Positions 12,423-23,089 of a DNA stretch of 64,000 nt are shown one piece after another. The position numbers and the translations under genes are program-made. The notes beneath the pieces were generated by a model that made no database searches, was not told the DNA's origin, and worked only from the letters and a program-made list of their open reading frames with translations. The stretch is from Guyanagaster necrorhizus. Lineage: Eukaryota; Basidiomycota; Agaricomycetes; Agaricales; Physalacriaceae. The stretch covers positions 1,152,591-1,216,590 of the forward strand of contig NW_025064881.1 of NCBI RefSeq assembly GCF_019112545.1. The letters run 5' to 3'. The first letter of the stretch is position 1; every line of letters starts with the position of its first letter.

Positions 12423-13067
12423 ATGCCTCACTCTTTCGGTTACCGAGCCCGTACGCGGCACATGTTCAAGCGGGGATTCAAGGGTACGTTTGCACGTATT
12501 CTCTGGCCTGTATAAAGATCCAACGGTATCTTCGCAGAACATGGTGCTATTAAGTTGTCGACGTACTTGATCAACTACCGTGTCGGTGACATTGTCGACA
12601 TCAAGGCCAATGCGGCCCAGCAAAAGGGTATGCCCCACAAATACTACCATGGGTGCGTATAATATCCTGCCCTTCATTCGCGGTATTAAAAGGTGGCGTA
12701 GACGGACAGGCATCGTGTACAACGTCACTCCCAGCGCTGTCGGTGTCATCGTGTACAAGGTTGTCGGCAACCGATACATCGAAAAGCGTGTGAACCTCCG
12801 TGTTGAGCACATCCGGCACTCAAAGTGCCGCCAGGAGTTCTTGGACAGGGTGAAGCGTAACGGTGAAGCGCACAAGGAAGCCAAGGAGAAGGGCGGTGTG
12901 TATCTTTGCACTCATTATGTTCGTTTTATATCTTTTACTTATCGCCCATCGCAGAGCGTGTTCAATTGAAGAGAATCCCCGCACTTCCTCGGGAATCCCG
13001 CACTGTGTCTGTCTCTGGCAATGCGCCCCAGACTATCACGCCTGTTCGTTACGAGACATTCATTTAA
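12423..13067 (+). CDS. RPL21: 60S ribosomal protein L21 (eL21)
   Basis: This is a large-subunit ribosomal protein. ATG 12423 opens [19 protein letters not shown]. Introns interrupt it at about 12485-12537, 12654-12708 and 12896-12954. Spliced text includes [58 protein letters not shown] and [18 protein letters not shown], ending VRYETFI with TAA 13065-13067. The length of about 160 residues is normal for eL21. Confidence 0.95.
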
Positions 13068-13372
13068 TGGATTGTACTGCGTCATTTTTGCATGTACCGT
13101 ATGTCTTTGCTACTGCCCATGCCCACATGCCGTCCGAAAATATGAAACCCTTTAAAAACATTCATTGGTGCAACCCCGAGGCCGCTGGTTAACGTGAACC
13201 ACCCCGTGTCATTTATTCTCACAGGGAATTAGAGTGGATTTTCGAGTTGTGGCGGCTAGCACGCCCCAATCGTCGCTTCCGCTTATAGCCCAGAAAATAA
13301 GAGTGACCAATGACGCGCGACGGCAACAGGGATACTTAAGTATGGGCTAGGCCCACCTAGAGTGTTCAGATC

Positions 13373-13989
13373 ATGTCAACTGCAGTTAGAGTCGCTTCTT
13401 CATTTCGTGGAAGGGGATTGTTGACCCTGATCTCCAAAGTCCTTGTCCCAGTACGCCTACATCATTCTCTCTCAGACTGACTGCTGAATTATTCCCTCTC
13501 TCAGACAATACACCGCCGCCGAATGGCCCAAGACGAAGACCGCGCTTCAGTCGCAACCACAACCACAGTGGTAAGAGCGGCTTTTGATGGTCTGTCAAGC
13601 CCAACAATTGATTTTAGAATCGTAACAGCGAGAACGCGATTATGAAGACAACCAGAGCGAGATTGAGACACTTCGAGTTGCGCACAAGATTCTTTCATTG
13701 CATGTGGAGAGTTGACAAGGACTTCCTAGGAGGACTCAAAACCGGTGCAGGCGCAGGTCCTAGATAGAGAAGACCAAGCCTGGGATGCGCCTGCGTGTCC
13801 CTGGTGTGGCATGTTCCAACGATGGAGGCTTTCTTCGTCCTCGAAGACAAGACACGCTTCACATTCGAGGCTTAGAGGTGCTCCTCGTCGGGGCGTCAAA
13901 GTGAGTCGTTATTGTGCTTGAACGAGAGACAGACGACGACAACGAATTTACAGCCGGAGCTTCTGGACCCCGACGACCGCGCCTGGTGA
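13373..13989 (+). CDS. Small uncharacterised protein with CPWCG motif
   Basis: A five-exon model gives about 130 residues. ATG 13373 opens MSTAVRVASSFRGRGLLTLI. Introns at about 13451-13504, 13570-13627, 13677-13732 and 13902-13951 restore one frame. The middle is acidic and coiled-coil-like (RERDYEDNQSEIETLR). The C-terminal part has DAPACPWCGMFQRW, then a basic Ser/Arg-rich run, ending PELLDPDDRAW with TGA 13987-13989. The Cys pair may bind metal, but I know no matching family. Its stop is only 24 bases from the convergent stop of the next gene, so the 3' UTRs must overlap. Confidence 0.5.
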
Positions 13990-14013
13990 AAGCACAAAAT
14001 CCATTAACGGACA

Positions 14014-15148
14014 TCATCCAAATCGCTGCTTAGCCAGCTGTTGGAACATAGACATCGTAGCGCTCTCTTTCTCCTTTCTAGCCGTAGCTCGTTCGCGCAT
14101 GGCTGCGGCCTTTTCCTCCTGTGCTTGTTGGTACCTCTTCTTGCCAGCATCGCGCCTGGCAATCCTGTATATATAATATTATGTCCAGTTTGTCCTTTTA
14201 TGCAAGTGAGATAGCAGCGAACGTACCGAGCCTGAAAGCTATCACCAGCAAACAGCGCTGATTCGTCCAGCTCCACCGAGTCATCACCCTTCTCCCTGAA
14301 GGACCTATCTGCGTCCCTCTTGGCACGCTTCTTCTCTAGCATCCCTTCCCTCCCGACCTCCCTCGGTCCAACCATATCCTCAATGTGCTCCTTGTCTTCT
14401 GCACGCTCCCTCTTGCGTTTATATTTCCGCTCCTCATCGCGGTACTCGGAATCCATTTCTCTCGCCAGAACTAAATCTGCCGCAGAAGGGAGAGTCGGCC
14501 CTTGTACACGCCCCGCCGAGGACTCTAGGAGAGCGCGGCTTTGAGTGGCGGCCCCAACGGACTCGCGCGCCGCACGGAGTGCCTCTCCGTCAGGTTTGGA
14601 AGCGAAAGACCATTTGTATGACGTTTGCGAGGTGGCGGGTATGGAAGAGCTGTCGATGCCAGCATAGAGTTTTTCTAAGACGGATGTCAGAATCATCAGC
14701 GAGAATGGTAGGAACGTACTCGATAGTTTCCCTCTATTCCAGGCCTTGGTTATGTTAGGTTAGATTAGTGCATTAAATAAATACAGAACGTAAGGAAAGG
14801 GAATATTTACCTTTACAAACTTGCGAAAATAGCTGTGTTACATATAAGATTGCATCGAACGAACAAGAAGATGACTAACCTTCGGGTCCTCTCTCCAGAT
14901 AGCTCATCAAAGTACTAGATGTATCTCAACACATATCCACGGAGAGGCAAGGACCAAGGCACCTTTCCCTTTTCGTCCTTGAGCCAGATCCTGAATTCGT
15001 AGCTCTTTTGGAAGTAATCCGACTCTGATATGGGCGAAGCATCGTGTGGGAGACGACGCTCCTCTTCGTCTGAATACGAGCGAGAGCGTTCTCTTCTTCT
15101 TGAGCGGCCAGGGGAACGTGAACGCGAGCGCGAACGGTGAGAAGTCAT
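14014..15148 (-). CDS. RS-rich nuclear protein, probably splicing-related
   Basis: ATG 15148 opens an Arg/Ser dipeptide region (SHRSRSRSRSPGRSRRRERS), as in splicing-associated proteins. A conserved-looking block follows: ESDYFQKSYEFRIWLKDEKG, then over introns YFDELSGERTRSYFRKFVKA and WNRGKLSKKLYAG. Then come a Ser/Thr-rich stretch, a highly charged Lys/Arg/Glu segment (ERKYKRKRERAEDKEHIEDM) and a helical tail ending MSMFQQLAKQRFG with TGA 14014-14016. I cannot name the family with confidence. The RS repeats and charged helices argue for a nuclear, RNA-processing role, which is inference. It is divergent from the phosphatase gene, with about 197 bases between starts. Confidence 0.65.
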
Positions 15149-15345
15149 AAGGACTGAAAGTGAAGACAACCGGCGAAACAGAGTCGCGCAAGTGAGAAAG
15201 GACGGCAAATGCCGGAGGCTTAGGTAACCGACGACCCTTGGACCACGACACGATCTACCACCAACGCGACCGTCGCGACGAGGACAGCTTGTCGCTTTAC
15301 CGCTGGCCCGCACAGGCTTTCACTGTACCAATTTATCCTCTCAAT

Positions 15346-16830
15346 ATGGCTCCCTTACGCCCTCTAGCTATGATACCTGTTGCCATCCTCGTCTATGTCA
15401 TCATTCATCTCGACCTTCATGTACAACTCGTCAAAGCATTCTCTCAAAATGACGATACTCGGGATATGATCCCTTTCTCTATTCAAGACGAGAAATTTCA
15501 CCACTCGAATCATGTACCTCCGAAAACGTACTCTCGTCATATAGTAGCGGTCGGAGACCTTCACGGCGACTACCCTAGCGCGAGCAAAGTCTTACAATTC
15601 TCTGGTGTCACAGACGAAAATGATGACTGGGCAGGGGGCGTAGACTTTTTTGTTCAGACTGGGGACATCATCGACCGGTTCGTGGTTGTTCCTTTGCCTT
15701 GAGAGAGATTCGAGATGCCGAGCATGTTCTAGAGGTGACGACACTATACCACTTTTCGAGCTGATGGATAAACTCCGAGAGCAAGCACCCGCAAAAGGTG
15801 GTACTGTGCTTTCGCATCTTGGAAACCATGAATGGATGAATGTAATAGGCGACTGGAGGTATACCCTTTGTTCCAAGTTTGAGTCGCATTTATTTTCAAC
15901 TCGCTTTCCAGATACGTATATCCCAGTGAGATCGAGACATTTGGCACCGTCGAGAACCGGCAAGAAATTCTCTCCACTGGCTGGCTAGGACGTTCTTGGG
16001 CGGCAAACTACACTACAGCCTCTCGACTTCCCCTTCATCCTGCTTTGGGTCCCCCAAACACACCGTACCCTCCAAGTTCCTCTGAAGCCTCTGATTCGCT
16101 CTCTCATTCTGCGATATCTTTTGTCCATGGCGGTCTATCCCCGACATACCACGGTCTATCCCCATTCCCCTCATACATCAACTCCCTCTCTGATTCTCTC
16201 TTGAGAAAGCTTCAATTTCGAGTACAGCCTAAACCGCACCCGCCCGGTCCGTATGTCGGACTCCCTGCTGGTATGTATTCGTAGTGCACAAGATCATGAT
16301 GTCCGTGGCTAATCGTTAATCATTAGGTACCACTCCTGAGGAGGCAGAGCTCTATAGTGCGAACGGTCCTTTGTGGTATCGGGGCTGGGCGACTGGAACA
16401 GAGAAACAAGTCTGCAAGGATGTCGAGGCTGTCCTTGAGAAGACCGGAACTCGTAGGATGATTATGGGACATACACCAGACTTTGAAGTAAGTGATCCAA
16501 GTTTGCTCTTCAGAGCGTTGACATACCTTTTCCTGCAGAATATCAAGTCCCGTTGTGGCGGCAAGATTATCATCATCGACACCGGTATGCCTAAATCTTG
16601 CTACGCATTATTTTCTATCGATAATCTTTTCTGAAGGCATTTCTCGCGCATATGGTGGCGCTCTTTCGGCTCTGTCCATTCACTATACACTCGAACCGAT
16701 CGGAACGGCGGATGATCCCGAGAAGCAGCAGTGGGAAGAACGTGAAATAGTGGAAGCCTTGTACGCCGACAGAAAAGAACTCATCTCAGATGACAGAAGA
16801 GAAATTGCTGGCGATTTCCACTTGCGGTGA
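15346..16830 (+). CDS. Calcineurin-like metallophosphatase, membrane-anchored or secreted
   Basis: This is a hydrolase of the binuclear-metal phosphoesterase fold. ATG 15346 is followed by a hydrophobic N-terminus (PLAMIPVAILVYVIIHL), a signal anchor or signal peptide. Metal-site motifs appear in order: VAVGDLHGDY, QTGDIIDRGDD (after an intron), LGNHEW, FVHGGL and MIMGHTPDF. The spacing fits eukaryotic relatives of Shewanella-like protein phosphatases. Introns lie at about 15679-15742, 15857-15910, 16270-16325, 16487-16538 and 16586-16636. The ending is DDRREIAGDFHLR with TGA 16828-16830. All visible metal ligands are present. The substrate cannot be inferred. Confidence 0.85.
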
Positions 16831-17066
16831 TATTTATTCGGAACAGTGTATATGTAAGTTATAACCCTGAGTAGTATAGCTATGACTGCATTCATTTATT
16901 TAGACGTGAGAATATTAAGAGTTCAAGGTTGTTCATTTGTCTGCTCGGCAATTGCCACAATACTATTGTTTCATCTCACTCTTTGTACCGTTTGAACAAT
17001 GCAAAAACTCGGCGGCATCCCATATTTGTAACCTCATAACTGAAGCCATCTTACTCTTTCGTGGCT

Positions 17067-17950
17067 ATGATCCCCCACTTTAGAGAATACATTGTCTTCA
17101 GATCTTTGAAGGATCCTGAGGCAGTAAAGGCATGCGAAGCTCTGGAGAGTAAAACCTATGTTGCCTGCGCCCCCTATGTGCATTCACTGACGTGGCTGAT
17201 GCATCTGTTTTGCTGACGGCTACCCTATTCTAGCTTCTGTGTCTCCCTATTCCTAGTGTCGAGTACATGCAGATTACTATGACTTTGCTCTCCCAGGGTG
17301 TCTCTCCTGGCCAGCCGGATCACTTCATCCTACCAGAAAAGTTTCGCTGAACATGTCCAACCCACTGTCCCGTCCGCCACTCAATTTCAGACTGTTTCCA
17401 CCCAATGCAAGCTATGACAAGACGTCACATCTGAAATGATTTTGGTATCGGGGACCCTTGGCCATATCCCAAGTATCACTTAGAAACGGAAGATGATCTT
17501 CTTGAAGACTATTGTAGGGAGAATACTGAACGCAATCAAGCTTTTCAAGAAGAACACCAGCCGCTATCTGATGCTCTGGACGAATGAAAAGCATCTGTGG
17601 TTGTGACCATGCTGCTTTCTTCTGAGCATGATGCTGAACCTCAGTCAGTTGATGATCCTCTATCCACCACACCCAGCTAGATTTCGAAACTCTTTCGTGG
17701 ACTTGTCAAGAAGGTTTCGCATCGCATGCCATGTATATACCCGCATATGAATGATGACGAGGGTATCAGCTAATCGGCACCCTTCCTTTAGTCATACTTA
17801 GTGACCTTGGACATCCTGGAATCTGTTGGGCAGATCAACAACCCATGGGATTTCTTTGGTGAGTTCGATGTGTTGAAGTGGTACTCAGGCAGCTGAAATG
17901 GACATTCTGAATATGATGTCGATATTTGTTAAAGAAGATATGTACTGGAA
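17067..17950 (+). pseudogene. Relic of the DPWDFF-motif family (copy 2)
   Basis: Pieces line up in order with the intact copy at 33.6-34.6 kb. ATG 17067 opens HFREYIVFRSLKDPEA, then VKACEALESKTYVACAPY, matching the EYVVIQIDP..KKYVACLTW exon there. Next come VEYMQITMTLLSQGVSPGQP (compare KYLSGTVCFVSQGLTCGNP) and, near 17.8-17.88 kb, QINNPWDFFGEFDVLKW. Between them, frames are interrupted by stops and no continuous spliced frame was found. The relic directly abuts the CpG-poor block that starts near 18.02 kb. Confidence 0.6.
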
Positions 17951-18020
17951 ATATCCTTTCACCCTTCCTGAGGCTGATTACACTATCACAGATACAGAGC
18001 CTGGCACTGACGCTTAATCT

Positions 18021-20140
18021 ATGCATTTTCACTTTCTAATCTCAGCAGTGACTATGCACTTAGGCTTTCTCCTCTTCTTCACTTTGCCACACTCTTTGAT
18101 TGCACCACTTGCATAGTGTATTACTATCATTTAATCCCATATTATATTCTTCATTAGCACTGACTTATAATTCAAACGATTCTGGTTCCAGACTGAGAGA
18201 ATCAAGGGATATATATATATTTAGGCATGCACACAAAGTAAACTTTGCTTGCACTGCTATGTAATCACCTACCAATGTAGACAAAAAGCCAGCTCATCTA
18301 GAGTATGTAACATCAATAAGTAAATGGAGGAATAGGTGGAATAGCATATTATCAAAAAGAATATGTTTGTCAGTACTTTCAATTCCTTAGTGCAACAAGT
18401 ATTGCATTGCCATTCTATCCTGCTAAGCCTCAAGCTCCTCATGAATCCCATTATCAGTATTGAGATGACTATTTTCTGGTCTCTAACATGTGTAGAGGCA
18501 CTCTTCTTCCTTGTCATCTCTCTTCCACTTGGCCTTGGATCCATCCCCAGGCACATATTCTTTGGAGCCTGTCAACTCCTTTCCCTGAGCTTCAAGGCCA
18601 TCCCCACAAATGACCTTCTCATCACCATGATGACTGTCTTCTGGTTTCTCCAACTGGGCCTTCTCAGGAATGGTGGTACCAATACCAGTATCTTCCTGAG
18701 ACTCCCTCAATGTGTGAAATTGTTGGGCCTCAGGATCATCCTCATGAATGGTGCCACTTTTCTGAGAGTCAACCAGAGTGTGATGGACATAGTTGTCATC
18801 TATCTCCTGTGGGGCTTCAAGATCATCACTTGTTATGCTATCCTCCTGAGAGCTCTGGCTCCCAGAATGTGTCCCAAAGTGGAGGGATCCTGACATCACA
18901 CTTCCCTGCCAAGATTCATTTGGGTGAGCTTCACCTGCTACAACATGTCCAACAAGAAGTGTTGGAGAAATTCCCTATATGATGTCTGTGAGATGCAAAG
19001 ACAGAGAAGGGATATTATATAGTGCATACCCTTGTGATCCCTGCTAGGATATCAAAGTAGAAGAGTGTCATGCCATTTTGAGTAAAGGAGGCCAGGTATA
19101 AAATCAAGGATATGGAGTAAAGAGCCAATGATTCAACTAAGACCTCAATGACATGGTGGTAAGCTCTGAGTCCACCCCCTGATTCACCTGCTGCTCATGC
19201 AACAGCAACAATATGATAGATGATGAGCAAGATGCAAAATAGGGTTGTGGCAAGGGAAAAGATTGCATACAGTGAATAACCAAGGATATAGATCCCTAGA
19301 TTCAAGTGATTTTGATATGTGTCAATGATTTGAACACTTCAAGTTGAGGTAAATTTAGCAAGCCAAAAGATCCAGATGAACTTACCAATTGCACAGACAA
19401 GAAAAAGAGTAGGAAGTACAACAGTCAGCCACCTCTGCCCCCAAACCACCCAACAGCACCAAATCTAGAGTTTGGATAATGGTAAGCTGAAATGAGTGCT
19501 ACTGGTTGTGACATAGTGACATACCATGGCAGTGTCTGTAAGGATAGTACAGAGAGTACCTGTAGTATCAGTCCCCACTGTTAAATTTCCACTAGTAGCA
19601 TGGATGTAGGACAGAGATTTGGTCCAGAAATTCTGTTCATTGACGAATGTAGAGTGGAGATATAACCAGTTGGTAGAGATATTGAAGGTAGTCATAACAT
19701 AAAGGAGAATTATAATGATAACCATGGCTTGCCATCCAATGGACCAAGACTTGTTCATGACTGTGTCACTTTAGCTTGTATAATATGGTAAACATTGTTT
19801 GGCACTCACAGATAGTCCACAATGTCATAACAACAATTCCTGTGTAGATACCTGGATGCAGCTGTGATTAGATGCCTGCACCCAAACAAATGAAAAATAG
19901 ATGCACCATGCAATAGAAAGCCAAGTATTGTTGAATTTAATATTGCATCAAGATAGTAGAATATGAGAGCTTTGTCAGCATCAGTAATATCTGAAGAAAT
20001 ATTGGTCTGAGGAGTCATCAAGAATCTCTGGAAGAAGGTAAAACAATTGTCAGTGAGTGATAACACATACCAGTCTCCATTATATAGCATTCAGTGTCAC
20101 AGGAAAACCCTTTAAGAGTTTCCACATTTTGAGAAGATCA
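18021..20140. other. CpG-empty block over a host gene
   Basis: By eye I find only two CG dinucleotides in about 2.1 kb (near 18178 and 19637), against many per line on either side. CG-rich sequence resumes abruptly near 20.15 kb and ends near 18.01 kb. TG and CA are abundant. This fits cytosine methylation and deamination at CpG. No transposon ends were found at either edge. Confidence 0.75.
18483..20028 (-). pseudogene. Seven-helix fungal integral membrane protein, CpG-decayed with in-frame stop
   Basis: This belongs to a large agaricomycete family of multi-helix membrane proteins of unknown function. ATG 20028 opens MTPQTNISSDITDADKALIF. After introns come LLHGIYTGIVVMTLWTI and GWQAMVIIIILLYVMTTFN. 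Then come a loop with several N-glycosylation-type sites, IWCCWVVWGQRWLTVVLP, LATTLFCILLIIYHIVAVA, HVIEVLVESLALYSISLILY and a Glu/Asp/Ser-rich tail ending near 18483. An in-frame TGA at 19195-19197 replaces a residue before AAGESGGGLRAY, where the family usually has a charged residue. CGA to TGA at a CpG explains it. The splice sites I followed are still GT..AG. Otherwise the frame is remarkably preserved. Confidence 0.65.
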
Positions 20141-20689
20141 CCTTCATTGCCTTGGCGAAGGGAAAGATAGGTCTATTCTTGGACTCGTTGGCGTCCAACA
20201 ACATCCAGCGATTTCCTCATGAGCACAATGAGTGTCAGGGTGTACCAATGAACTAACCAGAACCGACCTTATAGCAATGAAAAGGCAGCGTTGGCATGTT
20301 GCCCAGCACAGGAAACTCTCTATGATGAGACCCGCCAAATAGGTGCAACAAACGTCCTGCATCGACTTCAATTGAGTCGCAAGGGGAGAGGCATGATCAT
20401 CCTAGTTCTCTGATGGGAATCCCATCGAGACAATGCTCCTCTTTCGATGAAAGACATTGATCACCTCAAGAGCGACAGATGCCGAGATTAGTATGAAATT
20501 ATTCTCGAATAGCCATGCCACATGGGTCGCGAGGTGATATCTTTTCTTAATAAACAGCACGGTGGCGGTCTCGAGCTCTGCTCATGTCCGTCAGTATCTC
20601 AAATCATAATACTGAATTGAATTTATCAACGAGCTAGGACTACACTACCTATCTGATGAGCTCGAAAAACGTAGCCACACCGCCTCAGA

Positions 20690-22090
20690 GATGGATGGAA
20701 ATTTCAGCTTCTTTGCATCATTTTGGGGAGAAGGATCTTCAGCTGAACGAGGTGAAGGTTTCTGGTCAACCAAATCCCAGTCCGGTCACGGTGGCAGTCG
20801 CCGCGTACTCTCATTCTCTTTTCTTTGTGTCCTCACAAGAACAATGGAAGAAAATCTTGTGCCTTTTGAAAGTCGTCTGTGTGCATAGACATGTCCCGAT
20901 CAATTAACAAACTCACGACCTCAGCCGTCATGATTATCTCTCGGCGCCTTCTCGTCGTGTATGATCAAAATGTTCCCGCTGTTGATATCATGGTGAAGAA
21001 TATGGCAGTAGGAATAAGCGTCTTCGTGGGCTAAGGTCGTAATTGGATCAATAGATGTGAAAAAAGACAACGATCACCACTAACCCAGACAACTCTCGTA
21101 AGTTGCCTCGAGGACTTGAAGTGGACCTCGCCCGCTGGTGCTCGCGAATACAGATGATTGATAGATATGCTCCCCAAGTTCCAGTCTTCGTTGATATACT
21201 TGTGCGAAGTAGTTATCTGTCCGGGGAGAACACCGTCACCGACAAAAGTAGGGACATTGCGGACGCGAGCTGCATTGAAAATCATAAGCATCTCGGATTC
21301 TCGAGGCGGTTTGGCATCCGCTAGGTATCCTTGAGAAACCCGAGACTTTGAGTCTTCACATTGTACATGGGGAAGCCCAACGTCACTCGGCGATAGCGGG
21401 CCCAGCAATGACCGCCCGTTCGCCGTCGCCGTCAGGCATGAGAATCTTCCCAGATTTGCTGATCTTTGTCCTTGGGATAAATCCAAGGCTTCAAGTGCGG
21501 TTTTGCATGAGATATCTCTGCCTCGGTGGTCGGCGTCGCTATGTTGTCTTTGCTTCGTTCGGTGTCCGACAGAGTAGAAACCGGTGGAGAATTTTGATAA
21601 GGTATTGGCCTTCTGTTGATAGGTTGAATGCATGCAATATGTATAATCGAATGCCTTCTGGACCAAGGCTGAGCGTAAATAAGTGTGGTGGATATTGCAT
21701 ATTCATTGTGCGGCCAGAGTAATCAACAATCTAGCTGCGATAATCATTTGATGACTCGGTCCGCGACACCCATTTGTCGGTGCTGTTGAAGCCGTAAAAA
21801 GCAGCTTCTTCGAATTCTAACCAGAGGGCCACTGAGTAGGACCAGACTGCGTGTCGACGTCGGAGGAGTACGCGAATGTATCGGTGACAGTATTAATGGC
21901 GTCAGCGTCCTGGCACTCTCCAAGAACAAATTTGAAGCCGTGCATGAGCTTGGACACTACAGCTTGAATTGCATCGTTCTGTAAACCATCGTCAAGGCGT
22001 TGCAAGTAACCACAACCCAGTAAATTCACGACGGCTTTCGCGTACTCCCTCTCACTCGTGTACTGTCCGGGTGTTTGGATCAATTGGAAG
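20690..22090 (-). pseudogene. FunK1-type protein kinase, probably broken
   Basis: FunK1 kinases are a fungal family expanded in Agaricomycetes. Minus-strand pieces in order are EREYAKAVVNLLGCGYLQRL (21.9-22.07 kb), ESEMLMIFNAARVRNVPTFV, GDGVLPGQ, HEDAYSYCHILHHDINSGNI (catalytic loop, the HRDIS of the family changed to HHDIN), LLIDRDMSMHTDDFQ (the DWD metal site read as DRD) and HRDRTGIWL. They sit in different frames with stops between them, and not all shifts are explained by introns. The W to R change next to the metal Asp and the broken frames suggest decay. The N-terminal assignment before 21.84 kb is uncertain. Confidence 0.5.
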
Positions 22091-22093
22091 ATG

Positions 22094-23089
22094 TCATGAA
22101 TATGGCTGGGAGAGCGACGCGTAAATTATTGGTTTTTCTGCAGGAGAATCTATAAAGATGTCCGTCGCTAGGACAGCGAAAGGCGAAAAAACTCCTACCA
22201 ATCGTTCGCTGCTCAGTCTGTGCGGTGGGATAGTGGTTCCGCTGTCAGTCTGAATGGAAGTGTGTAAGCATCTGAGCACGAATTGAAAGAAATTGAGAGG
22301 TTCACCGAGGCCAAAACAACGCACGCTTTAATCTAAGCAGTCGATTATTCGACTACACGGCGGTCATGCTGACTTGAGGGCAGGCTGTGTGGCGTTCTGA
22401 TTTAGTAAGCAGATGTTGTTACTATACGATGATAGAGGCCCAGCGACAGCAAGCTAACGAATTTGTAAAGGACGTACGTTTTTTTTCAATAGTGTCACAT
22501 GTAAGTCCCAAGAATCTTCTATTTCCTCAACTGGCATTGGTAGCATGTATCCTGCTGAGACAGCCTTGCCAATAACGACGACGTTAGTGATGGGGATCGG
22601 TCCGGATAGGTATTCGAATCCTGTGCGTAATGACGACGGTTGCATCTTTTTTTTTCATTGAATGTCAGACAGCATACGGGAAAGTCGGACAGAACTCACG
22701 ATGATAATAATATACGTGCTTCTCCGTTACTTCATCACCAGGGCTTCCCACGTAGCCTCTGGATTGGCGATTTGAGAGATGGGTCGAGTGGGACAATCAT
22801 GTATTCGTCAATGTTTTGCGCTTTCTCGGTATAAACAAGAACGACAATAATGCCTTTTGTTCTAAAGGGACGAGCCCGCAGATCTTACCTTATCTGACGC
22901 TGTGAACGGTAACAGAATGCATCAACGGGACCCTTTTCTTCGATGATTTGAAATATCATGATCATGACCCATTTCCATTACACAATGTTTACACACGGTC
23001 CACTTAGGTCCCGTTCAGTACTTATTGGCTTCGAATTTCCATGACTCTCCAACTGTTCCGACTTTGACTCGAACCGTCATCTCAAGTTT
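22094..23089. other. Region between kinase relic and Zn2Cys6 gene; short coding-like pieces
   Basis: On the minus strand, EYMIVPLDPSLKSPIQRLRG (about 22.74-22.8 kb) and GFEYLSGPIPITNVVVIGKA (about 22.57-22.63 kb) look protein-like. They could be an upstream exon set of the kinase relic or remains of another gene. A weak resemblance to the EYVV../..YLSG exons of the DPWDFF family is not enough to assign them. 22.86-23.09 kb holds the promoter of the next gene. Confidence 0.25.

Noticed and set aside
18363..18893. 176-codon plus-strand frame
   Set aside because: It is the antisense of the seven-helix gene's C-terminal exon, whose minus-strand text (acidic tail) matches the family better.
21031..21666. 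One long minus-strand frame taken as a complete protein
   Set aside because: Kinase motifs continue in other frames on both sides, so it is only a piece of the FunK1 relic.
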